This document shows positions 10,957 through 20,474 of a stretch of 64,000 bases of DNA, one piece after another. This stretch comes from Hyaloperonospora brassicae (Eukaryota; Oomycota; Peronosporomycetes; Peronosporales; Peronosporaceae). How positions within the stretch are numbered: position 1 is the stretch's first letter; each line of letters begins with the position of its first letter. The position numbers and the translations under genes are program-made. Under the pieces are notes generated by a model. It was not told the DNA's origin and searched no databases. It saw only the letters and a list, made by a program, of their open reading frames with translations. Where the stretch lies: the NCBI GenBank assembly GCA_947650285.1, contig CANTFL010000810.1:248001-312000 (forward strand). Reading direction: 5' to 3'.

Positions 10957-12038
10957 ATGGGGCACAGCGGCGCACCGGCTCGTGGCGCCTCGCGTGGGCG
11001 AGGGACAACTGGCGTGGGCGCCCACCCGACGATGCGTAAAAAGTCAAAGCTCGTGGTGACGTTCGATCCAGAAAAGCGCAAGTCCGTTCACGCTCTGTCG
11101 CGCTCTATCTCTCTGTGTCGTTTTGACTGTCGACGTGTCAATTGACAGTTTTTGTTTGCTGGTTTAATTGCTGATACGGTGCTAAACTCGCTGTTTTACT
11201 GTGTGTTTATCCTGCTGTTTGTGTCGGTGCCGTGTTGTTGGTGGTCGTCTGTCTGTCTGTCTGTCTATCTGTCTTGTTGTGGTGTGCTACTACTAGGGAG
11301 TACTTGACGGGGTTTCACAAGCGCAAGCAAGAGCGTCGTCGATTCGGTCTGGACATGCAGGCGTACAAGGTCAAGAAGCTCCAACTGGAGGCAAAGAAGA
11401 ATCGACGCGCCGAGCACAAGGAGAAACTTGCGGCGCTGAATTTACTGTCGGACGACGACAAGGCAAAGGAGGACGAGGAGACGGACGAGAGCGACGAGTC
11501 GGAAGCGTCCGAGACCGAGAAGACGGGTGCAAGTGTCTCTGGTGAGGCCAAGGCGGTCGTCAACGTCACGACGTTCAGTGACGACTTTACACAGGGCAAG
11601 TTTGGGGACGTGGTGACTGTCACGACGGCTGTGGGCGATTTGCAGAGTGACAGCGACGACAATGACAGTAGTGTGGAGGGAGAGGAAGATGACGAGGCAG
11701 AAAAGGCCGACACGGAGAGACAGCGTGGGACTCGAGCGTTTGTTCGACCGCAGAAGAGGAAGGTCCACCCGGAGCAGCACTTGACGCTGTTCCAGCGAAT
11801 ACAGCAGCAGCGCAAGGGCAAAGCGCTGCCGTCAAAGCGCTCCAAGCTGAAGGACGCACGTACTGCGCGAAAGGCCATGATGGGTAAGAAGGGCAACAGC
11901 AGTGGCATTGTTGGTCCGACCAAGAAGCGGGGTGCGGAGGATAACGACGGAGGAGGTACTGCTGTCGGGAAGCTAAGGAAGAAGCTCAAGATGAAGCGCA
12001 GTCAGAGCAGTGGCCATAAGCGTCAGAAGAAGCGGTAG
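10957..12038 (+). CDS. NOL12: nucleolar protein 12 family (NOL12/Rrp17)
   Basis: Exon 1 is 10957-11081 and exon 2 is 11297-12038; the 215-nt intron starts with GTCCGT and ends with CTAG and splits a Lys codon. Joining restores the family signature Phe-Asp-Pro-Glu-Lys-Arg-Lys-Glu-Tyr-Leu-Thr-Gly-Phe-His-Lys-Arg-Lys at the junction, which fixes the splice sites. The 288-residue product is followed by basic helical and acidic segments (Asp/Glu-rich block around residues 85-110 and 150-175) and ends in Lys/Arg-rich nuclear or nucleolar localisation sequence. Yeast Rrp17 is a 5'-3' exonuclease needed for large-subunit rRNA processing, so a role in nucleolar pre-rRNA maturation is expected. A second ATG at 11032 is an alternative start that keeps the conserved domain. 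The gene is convergent with VPS15, 150 bp apart. Confidence 0.85.
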
Positions 12039-12188
12039 CGGGTCAGCCAGTTCTGCGAAATGGGCCTATCTGCACAGCCACAGCCAACTTGTAACGCGAC
12101 GTTCCCAATCTGTACGCAACGTGTTGTTTTCCATTGTACTAATTCTTCTTCTCCTCTCTTGCCGTGCTTGTTCAAGTGCTTGGCCCCA

Positions 12189-15100
12189 TCATTTCCACAC
12201 CTTGATAAGGGCGTCGCGGCCACTCGAGACAAGCATGGGACTCGACATGTGACTGCTTCCAACCTCGACGAGCGTCAGGTCCAAAATGCAGTCCGTGTGA
12301 GCCGGAGATGGAGGCACAAACCCCCTTCGTTCCATGCTGACCGAAGACTCGGCACCGCTAGACCCTGAGGCTGAGACGCCACCTGGAGTCGAATAGACGG
12401 ACGAGTCCTGGCAAACCGTGATCAGCGGGGGGCTCAACTTGCTCCAAGCCATCTCCGGCTTTGTGATGTTGTGCGTGGTCGAGGTAGGGGCTGCTGGCAC
12501 TTCATCATACCGCCGCGGAGAAGGATCGGGCATGCGCCACCAGTCAGTGGGCGGTATCTGGTTGTCGTAAAACGACTTGGCGTCGCCGTTGCCGCATATC
12601 GTGTACGATTGCTTCCCGTTGCGAATGTCCCAGTAGCGCAATTGACGGTCTTCACCGCCTGTGATCAGCGCATCTCCAATGCCTCGAAGGTGCAGTGACG
12701 GGCACAGCATCGCTCGGACACTGGGCTCCTCGCTGAGCGGCGACGTCGAAATCTCGTCGAAGGCCGTGGCGATGCCATAAATCCCGAGGTAACTGCCAAG
12801 CACGCTTCGACTGCGGTGTGGAATCGCCACGTGCAACAGCGTCGGACATTTGCTGGCTTCAGCCTCCGATGCCTGAGCTTCTAGCGTCCGGAACACTGCC
12901 CGACATGCGCCGATACTGAGGTCAAACACAGCGACTTCCCCATCACCTGCTGCCACAAAGACCAGTGGCACGGACGTCTCATCGAGGGGCAACGTATTCG
13001 GCAATCCCAAACAGGGCTGCAGTCGATGAATGGCGCGGTGCGACGAATGGCGCCAGATACGGATGAGCACCAAGAAGCGCAGGTCCCACAAACACAGAAA
13101 GCCTCTGCTCGTTCCAACAGCTAACCAGCTCACGTCCAGCGAGTGCGTTATGCACGTCACATAGCCGAGCTCGGGCGAAATGCTCAGCGTCCAGGCCTCT
13201 CGTCGCATGCGCAGGTCCCACGCGTGGATCTTGCCGTCACGTGTGGCATAGAGCAGCAGCGCTTCCGTGACGTTATTCAGATAGTCGATCGTCATGACGG
13301 CGCTGTTGTTCGCACGCAGCTCCTTCAGACCAGTGGCCTGAACGTTCCCACCCACCAAACTCACTTTATCCACACGAAAGACGTGGACAGTGCCATCGCT
13401 GGACGCGGACGCAACAGAGTGGCTATTCGTGAGCACCTTCATGTCGGTAATCACGCCACCCTGCCCGTCATATGTACATCGCGATCCTTGATTCACGCTG
13501 TGCAGTAGCGACCGTACCGACCAGATCTTCACTGTGCCATCATTCGAGGCAGACGCAAGGAAGCTGTAGTCCTGGGCAGCACTCACGCGAGTCACAGCCC
13601 CCGAGTGCTCGGCCAATTCCGCCACCAGAACGTTCTTGCGTGGCTGCCAGTTGTGGTACGATGAGCTCGGGTAACTAGCGCCCCCACCAACACCACTTCC
13701 GCTGCTCAAATGGCTGCCGGATCCAGTGCTGCTGTTGGAGTTGCCAAAGCTGCTGGGCGTCACACCTCCATTGATCGCTGCCGCTGCTGCCGCCGCCACG
13801 TTGAACGCGCCTACTCCAGGAGGATACGTACTGCTACCGACTTGCATTGCAGACGATGTGACGCTTGAAGCATTTGTGCCGCCTCGATCGTTGCCTGGCG
13901 CTCCATGGATGCCCGCGCTTTTGTTGAGTCCGATGCCGCCACCCCCTACCAGACAGTACGGACTCGAAGCATGGCTGTAAATCGAGTACGGTGATCCATC
14001 AGGAAGCCGCAGCGCACCGAGATCGGGTGGCAACGGAGGAATGCCCAGTGCATTCAACCGCGCGAGCAACTTGCGAGGGTTTCCAAGTGCAGGATCCATC
14101 GCCGACTCCTTGAACGCAAAGTAATGGTGGTAAGTCGTATGAGCTTTCTTTATCATCCTCTGCCGCGGAGGTGACACTGGCGACGCATGCACAGGATGGT
14201 GGTGGTGGTGGTGGTGTGGATCCAGCAGACTGTTCATTCCATCACCACCATACATGTCGCGCATATTCATGTTCAGCATGCTTACCATGACTCCACCGCT
14301 GGTTGGTGCAAAGTGATTCGAGTCCATTTGACTTAGTCCCGGGTCGTCCACCGTCGATGACACGGACCCCGGAGGAACCATCGGGGAAGGGCCTGTGACA
14401 GTAATCGATGATGCTGAAACCGGTGTGCTTGGCTCGACGAGGCTGTACATCTTCCCGACGTGCGACAAGGAAAGGCTATCCAAAGACGGGACTTCTGTCA
14501 TCGAGGCGCCGGTTGACGTTGCTGAAGCTCCTGAGATTTCACGATGCAACGGTGAGCTGCTGGGTGCGTTCGACCGGGATCTTGTCACCAAAGCGGTTGA
14601 CGTAAAAGTTGCCGGTGTCGACGTCGTTGTTGCACTGCTCGCCGCTAAGGATGAGGACGATGGGATTCCAACTTTGTTCGGCGTCAACGGTTGTGCCGTC
14701 GAGAGTGCGAAACGCATATCTGGCACGAAGAGCATGCGTAAGTGTGAGCGCGAAAGCTTTCGGGCGAACGGGTTGCTGCTGGTGCGAGCTGCACCACCAC
14801 TGGCTGCCGCAGACGATTTGATCGCCGAACTGCGAGGCGAACTAGCGCGATCACTTTTTGAAGTTCCTTGCATCCGTGCAGCTTGCTCAGTCTTGGCCAT
14901 TTCCAACTTGCTCCGCATCTGCATCGAGGCAATCGACACGTACTGCTGCATGAGCTTCAGTGATTGGATCTCATTTTTGCGTTGATCGTACATCGAAAGC
15001 ACGCCAGCCTCAACACTGTTTGAGATTGTTGCTGCTGTTATCGCTGCCGAAGACGCAACAGCTGCACCAGACGACTGCTGACGGAACATACCATATCCAT

Positions 15101-18100
15101 CGAGAGAGTCCGCACTCAGCAAGGCCTCTCTGTTCCTACGGAACCTCGATATGTCGCCAACGGATTCCTCGAGCGATTCACGTGAGGTCGTCGTCATAGC
15201 CGAGAGAGGTGTGGTTGGCACCATGTCGTCATCGCTGTCATCAGGCGGTTGGCCGGCAGATCGCTCCATGTCGGATATCACCTCGTTAAAACCTGAAGAT
15301 AATGAAGACGCCAGTAGTGCGCGGTCAAATGTCTCCCGCGAGACGTGGGGCCGACAGCAGTCACGAAGTCGCTTCGTGACCACAGAGACCTTTTCGTCGG
15401 GCAAAAACACCATCGTCTTGCGCAAAAAGGGCCGAAGCAGTGGACCCAAGAAAACGTTAGCGTCCACACTGCGCAGTTTTAGCGCAATCTCACCCATCAG
15501 TTTTAGCACGGCATCGCGAATCCACCAACTTGGATGCAGCAGCAGAGAACAGGTCATGCGCGCTTTCTCCACGAGCGTGCTGATTTTGTTCTGGAACAGT
15601 CCAAGTTGGCACAATCCAGTAAGACACTCCACTGCCTTAGTGATAACAATTTCCTGCACATCAAACAGCGCCTGCTCAATGCAAGGCAAGATGTTTTGTT
15701 CGACGGCCTCAGGACCTACAAAAGAACACACGCCAACGATGTGGTCGAAAAATGCTCCTCGCAGCTCCCAGTCCGGATCATTCAGAAACGTTATGAGCTG
15801 GGGCAAGACAACGTCCAGAGTACGTTCTTGGCCGAAAAACACACACAGTCTTGTAATATCAACCAGTAGTGCGCGCTTTACGAGAGATGATGAGGCCTTT
15901 TGATCGGGAGTCGTGAGCTGAATTACAAAGCGCGAAATCATTTTGTGCAGCACACTTAGCTCTTTGTCGAAACTGCTGGACGCCATGTACAACGTGCTAG
16001 GAGCAGACGAATCATTGCCTCGGCCAGACACCGCGGACTTCGCGGATGCTGACGACGCCAGCATTTTTTGCTTCATCGCGTGTGCAATCTCCAAGAAACG
16101 TCGACTTGTTTCTGCTAGCTGCGGCAAGCACTCGGCAAATGTGATGCGCACCAACTCGTCGGGGTCAGACTGGAATGGTACCATAGCAGGCAGCACATAC
16201 TGCGGAAAAACCGAAGCGTCAGCAAGAGGAAAGGATTCCACAAGCGATATCAAATACGCGACGGTACGAAGCGCCAGTGCGCGCACAGTCGCGCTTGGGT
16301 CATCGATAACCTCGAGCAGATACGGAATCAAGCGTTGCAAACGGGCTTCATCGCTCGTATATTGACCAAGTGAGCGGATCAGGTACAGTGCAGTGAGCTT
16401 CGATTCCGGGACTTGCACATGCCGCAGACTTGAACAAATCAGCGATAGAATGATGACAATACCATTACGGTCATGCGGCCACGGTTCGCTGCCTTGGTGT
16501 ACCGGTGGCTTCATTTGTCGCGCGCTGCTTGTATGGGGCAAAGTGTTTGACTTGTCCAGCGAAAGATCGTTACCGTCTGCACCGACTTCTTCTTTAGCTT
16601 CAGCATCCTTCGAGCACGTGTTCTCATTCAAACGACCGTTCGGTGCGTCGCGCGAGTAATCGAGCAGCAATGACGTCTCTTTCTTTTGCGTAAGCGCCTG
16701 AAATTGATCGTGGAGCTTCTCGATTTTCTTCTTTTGCAAACTTGCACTAAGACCGCGCATATCGCTCTCGTGTTCCCTGATCTGATGCAACTTGGTAAGA
16801 GCAGCATTGTCGCGCTCGCTATTCTGCTTATCGTGCTTCGAAGGTATCTTCTGATACAGCTCTTCAAGCACACGCTGTGCCACATGCGTCTGTTGGTCAC
16901 TTCCTGTTACAGTTGCTAGCCGGTCGGAGCCGTACCCTTCTTTGAGACGCAGTTTAAAAAACTCCTCGCCTTCCGGGTCTTCTACGCCTGCGACTTCACG
17001 CACCAGTCGCCCGTAATACTTGCACACGAGTCGAATTCGTGCATCCGGCACTTTTCCACCACGACTGAGCACAAGAACGAGAAACTTGAACAAAAAGTTA
17101 TCAAAGTATGTTGGAAACAGTCCACTTGAGCTCGTGTATTTGGCCAGATAGCCGCTCGCTGAAAGTCGGGCATTCGGATCCAACTGCAACATGTGCAGCA
17201 GCAGCTCTTCAAGCCGCGGGTCGTCTACTTTCTTCAGCCGCTGACGCAAAGCGTCCGAATCGCCAGTGCGGTACTTCAGCAGCGACGGCAAGTCGAAAAG
17301 AGGTTTCCCGCCCGAAAAAAGTTCCGCAATCACACACCCAGCCGAGAAAATGTCCATTGACTCGAGCAAGCTACCTTCTCGACGCGAACGCGAGTATGAT
17401 GGCGGCGGCGGTGACTGCATATACGTGGCGGTCCCACCCGAGCCCGTCCCCATGGCCAGAATCTGCTTGTCCACTTCTTCCACCGAAACGTCGCTGTCTG
17501 CCATTTTCGACAGCATATAAACTGCATCCGACGTCTTTGCACCCAGCAGAGCAGCTGCGGCGGCGGCGCTCACACTTGCTCCGGTCGCTGCAGCTGTCGC
17601 AGGTGGCACCACAGCTCCTCCTTTGCCGTAAAAGCGCTCGGGCGCGACGCTACAGCCGCGTCGCGTGGCGTCGATCGCGCAAAAGTAGTAATTATAGTCC
17701 GCCGGGTCGTCCTCGGGAATGTACGTGGGTTTAAACGGCGCAAAGTCCGTGAGAAAGACCCAGTTCCAGCTCGTGACCATGACGTTCTCCTGCTTGATGT
17801 CGCCGTGGCAAATGCCTTTTGCGTGGCTCTGGGCCAGCGCCCGCAAGAGCTGAAACGCGAGCCATTTTTTCTCTACAAGCGTCAAGAATGGCCGCGAGCA
17901 AATTCGGTCGTACAAATTCGAGGCAAAAAACGGTCGGACAAGAAACGCCACATGGCTCTTGTGCGAGAGCTGAAAGTCCGCGTACGGCATCACGTTGGGC
18001 TCGTACTCGATCGAGAACGCAAGCGTCAAGCGCCGCAGCGCGACTTCTGCGCGCGTGAGCGACTCGCGCTCGTCGTACTTTCGGTAGATCTTGACCACGA

Positions 18101-18272
18101 GGTGCCCTTCGTCGCACTTGCACGAGATGCTCTTGAGGAACTTACCATCGCCGATCAAACTGCCAAACATCATATCCATCGACCGCGGCGTGTAGTCCAT
18201 CAAGAACGTCCGGTACTGCGACGCGCTGTCCAGAACGCTCTGCGGCTGCGCGCGCGGCGCGGCGTTGCCCAT
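12189..18272 (-). CDS. VPS15: VPS15 / PIK3R4, regulatory kinase-like subunit of class III PI3-kinase
   Basis: An uninterrupted 2027-residue frame starting at the ATG at 18272-18270. It begins Met-Gly-Asn, a good N-myristoylation context known for VPS15. The kinase-like domain follows: Val-Val-Lys at 59-61, His-Gly-Asp-Ile-Lys-Gln-Glu-Asn at 156-163 and, in place of the usual Asp-Phe-Gly, Asp-Phe-Ala at 176-178, the substitution typical of VPS15. Helical HEAT-like repeats cover roughly residues 400-1050. A long low-complexity insert (about 1100-1560; Ser/Ala/Thr-rich with a seven-to-eight-His run encoded near 14200) separates them from a C-terminal WD40 propeller. VPS15 scaffolds VPS34 and Beclin/Vps30 in endosome sorting and autophagy. 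At about 2000 residues it is much longer than the ~1360-1450 of animals and fungi, mainly because of the insert. The frame upstream of this ATG is also open but lacks the family's start. Confidence 0.95.
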   Translation of the reverse strand: MGNAAPRAQPQSVLDSASQYRTFLMDYTPRSMDMMFGSLIGDGKFLKSISCKCDEGHLVVKIYRKYDERESLTRAEVALRRLTLAFSIEYEPNVMPYADFQLSHKSHVAFLVRPFFASNLYDRICSRPFLTLVEKKWLAFQLLRALAQSHAKGICHGDIKQENVMVTSWNWVFLTDFAPFKPTYIPEDDPADYNYYFCAIDATRRGCSVAPERFYGKGGAVVPPATAAATGASVSAAAAAALLGAKTSDAVYMLSKMADSDVSVEEVDKQILAMGTGSGGTATYMQSPPPPSYSRSRREGSLLESMDIFSAGCVIAELFSGGKPLFDLPSLLKYRTGDSDALRQRLKKVDDPRLEELLLHMLQLDPNARLSASGYLAKYTSSSGLFPTYFDNFLFKFLVLVLSRGGKVPDARIRLVCKYYGRLVREVAGVEDPEGEEFFKLRLKEGYGSDRLATVTGSDQQTHVAQRVLEELYQKIPSKHDKQNSERDNAALTKLHQIREHESDMRGLSASLQKKKIEKLHDQFQALTQKKETSLLLDYSRDAPNGRLNENTCSKDAEAKEEVGADGNDLSLDKSNTLPHTSSARQMKPPVHQGSEPWPHDRNGIVIILSLICSSLRHVQVPESKLTALYLIRSLGQYTSDEARLQRLIPYLLEVIDDPSATVRALALRTVAYLISLVESFPLADASVFPQYVLPAMVPFQSDPDELVRITFAECLPQLAETSRRFLEIAHAMKQKMLASSASAKSAVSGRGNDSSAPSTLYMASSSFDKELSVLHKMISRFVIQLTTPDQKASSSLVKRALLVDITRLCVFFGQERTLDVVLPQLITFLNDPDWELRGAFFDHIVGVCSFVGPEAVEQNILPCIEQALFDVQEIVITKAVECLTGLCQLGLFQNKISTLVEKARMTCSLLLHPSWWIRDAVLKLMGEIALKLRSVDANVFLGPLLRPFLRKTMVFLPDEKVSVVTKRLRDCCRPHVSRETFDRALLASSLSSGFNEVISDMERSAGQPPDDSDDDMVPTTPLSAMTTTSRESLEESVGDISRFRRNREALLSADSLDGYGMFRQQSSGAAVASSAAITAATISNSVEAGVLSMYDQRKNEIQSLKLMQQYVSIASMQMRSKLEMAKTEQAARMQGTSKSDRASSPRSSAIKSSAAASGGAARTSSNPFARKLSRSHLRMLFVPDMRFALSTAQPLTPNKVGIPSSSSLAASSATTTSTPATFTSTALVTRSRSNAPSSSPLHREISGASATSTGASMTEVPSLDSLSLSHVGKMYSLVEPSTPVSASSITVTGPSPMVPPGSVSSTVDDPGLSQMDSNHFAPTSGGVMVSMLNMNMRDMYGGDGMNSLLDPHHHHHHHPVHASPVSPPRQRMIKKAHTTYHHYFAFKESAMDPALGNPRKLLARLNALGIPPLPPDLGALRLPDGSPYSIYSHASSPYCLVGGGGIGLNKSAGIHGAPGNDRGGTNASSVTSSAMQVGSSTYPPGVGAFNVAAAAAAAINGGVTPSSFGNSNSSTGSGSHLSSGSGVGGGASYPSSSYHNWQPRKNVLVAELAEHSGAVTRVSAAQDYSFLASASNDGTVKIWSVRSLLHSVNQGSRCTYDGQGGVITDMKVLTNSHSVASASSDGTVHVFRVDKVSLVGGNVQATGLKELRANNSAVMTIDYLNNVTEALLLYATRDGKIHAWDLRMRREAWTLSISPELGYVTCITHSLDVSWLAVGTSRGFLCLWDLRFLVLIRIWRHSSHRAIHRLQPCLGLPNTLPLDETSVPLVFVAAGDGEVAVFDLSIGACRAVFRTLEAQASEAEASKCPTLLHVAIPHRSRSVLGSYLGIYGIATAFDEISTSPLSEEPSVRAMLCPSLHLRGIGDALITGGEDRQLRYWDIRNGKQSYTICGNGDAKSFYDNQIPPTDWWRMPDPSPRRYDEVPAAPTSTTHNITKPEMAWSKLSPPLITVCQDSSVYSTPGGVSASGSSGAESSVSMERRGFVPPSPAHTDCILDLTLVEVGSSHMSSPMLVSSGRDALIKVWK

Positions 18273-20474
18273 CGTACAGAAAAAGCGGTGCGGACAAGCA
18301 CGCGACGCACTACGAAAGAGCCTTTGGCCACGCATCGGCCGCGCCGAGCGTGCGTAACCTGCTGAAGAGGCTCGACCTTTGATATGGCATACTGTGGCCC
18401 GTGGTCGACGAATGTGGTCAACGCAAAGTCGGTCGCCGGGACCGACCACTTGATTGTACATAGCGAGAGCGCAAGTTTGTGTGACTTGAAAAAGCCATTC
18501 GACATATGACGTTCGTATAAGTACGCAGTGAGCAGTACAACGACAGTGGCTCTCGTTATTCAGGTAAGTAGCTTCTCATCTCGGCGTCAAGCTACTTCGT
18601 GGCGATAGATACTGCGAAATCTCACATAGAGTAGTTTTACCGGTGGAGATACCCAGTGCGTCGACATCGATCCACCTCGTCCGTCTGCAACCCAACAGAC
18701 GGTATGGGTGAATGTGTATCAGCATATCCGACACAACGAGCGTGTTTTCATCCGAATATGCGCAAATTGCCCTTGAAAATGCGACTGAAGGGCTGCGTGT
18801 ACCATGGTACGTCTTGTACGAAGCTCTCCGAACTTCACAACACGATCACGCGCTCGATCAGGGCAGTACGGTTGCCCTCAGTCAAAATTCTCCAGCGTCG
18901 TCGCAACGAAAAGTTGTATATCGCCGAACCAGCGGCACTGCTCGAAGTTGGTATCCATATGGGCCACAAACGCCCACTCTAGCGACAAGAACCCGTACAT
19001 GATGGTGCCGTCACCATCGGTAACAGAAAATACGTCCAGATCCTCAACCTGACCCTTGACGAGGGAGAAGCTGCAATGACCAACGCCAATTCCTCACCAG
19101 CTCGTGTCAGTAATGATGTAGATACATCATGATCCGACAGGAGCGGTCTACAAGGGCAACAAAATGCATCAGCGAAGAAAGGCGAAAACGACACCAGCAT
19201 TCACTGCCGCCTCAAGCATTCGCTGCCGGCACATCTCAAGCGGCAGCAGAACTGCCTGCTACCCCTTTGGCGTCGCACCGAGCCCTGTAGCACGATAATG
19301 AACACCGAGGGATTGTGGTAGTCCCATCTACGTCAAATTCAGTGTACCACCACGATCACCACCATCAGTTCCGCTCACTCTCCCCCCTCCAACAGCAGTT
19401 CGATCACCTCTGATCGACACGATGCAGTCGCACTGGTGCAATGACACTTCTCTCATGATCTTCGTTTCATATGCGCTTGTGGACTAACGACCGTTTCCGC
19501 TACTGTGTTCGCCTGCCAGGATACTGATGCGACTTGCTGCTCGTTGTCGACTGCTGCGCGTCGCCCGTACCTCCTACAGGGCCAATCACCGCCAAAAAGT
19601 ACAGCTCCATCAGCTTTTTGCCCACCCATTGTCCATTTTGTTTCTTCTCGGATCCTTCGTAAGGCAGGTCTTCATGCCATCCAGCAGCTACTCCATCAAC
19701 GTTCCAGCTCACGAACCTGCAAGGAACGGAGTCGCCCTCACTGTCTCCTCACCTTCGCGTCGTCCCCATCACAAGTAAACAACCACTACGCAACGCTCGA
19801 TGCGTGTCCGCGTTCTCCAAGATGCTCCCTGTGATAGCGGTAGGTGGCGCTGCCGTAGCTAGTGACACGAGGCCGCCAAGCAGTCCACTGCTATCGACGA
19901 CTTCTCAGGCTTCGGAATGCACCCAACGACTACGAACTCACTGCCGTCTTCGTCCCTGAGCGCGACGCAGCTGCGAATACTGCGCGCGGGTCTCGCCCCG
20001 CCAATGATGCAGCACCAGGTACTCACGTCCAACGCTGATGTAGGACATGGTTCATACCACGAAGTGCAGCTCAAAGCCTATCGCATCAACCATAGAAATC
20101 TGGGCTCATCGATACGGCGCTGACTTGCGTATATGCGACAGCTCACAGACACGGGACATGGTCATCTCCTCCTTTCTTGGCACCTGTCGAGCTCGACGAA
20201 GACGATGATGATGACTTGAGACTTTCGATGACGGACGGACGAGACAACTGATTCCACATTCCAGGTAAGACCGTGGACTGGCCATAATCATTATACCGGT
20301 ACTCGACGCGCGTACAACGAGGAGGACAACCAAGAGTAGAGAGGCCGATCCTCATCGTGCGTGCGTACGTGCAAACAGTAGCACCTCGCCAGTAAGCAGA
20401 ACGCTTGATTCATTGCTTTGACGTGCTTTCCAGTAGTAGCTCATTACGCACTACATCGGACCGAACGCCACTTG
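18273..20474. other. 2.2-kb intergenic region with scattered coding-like fragments
   Basis: No complete gene can be supported. The plus strand between about 18656 and 19130 and again between about 19900 and 20260 reads like protein over tens of codons, but it changes frame and meets stops repeatedly; one stretch ends in five consecutive Asp codons near 20205. This could be a decayed gene or simply compositionally biased spacer. The VPS15 promoter must lie at its left end. Confidence 0.35.

Noticed and set aside
11315..11989. Minus-strand frame of 224 codons
   Set aside because: A Ser-rich shadow of the NOL12 second exon.
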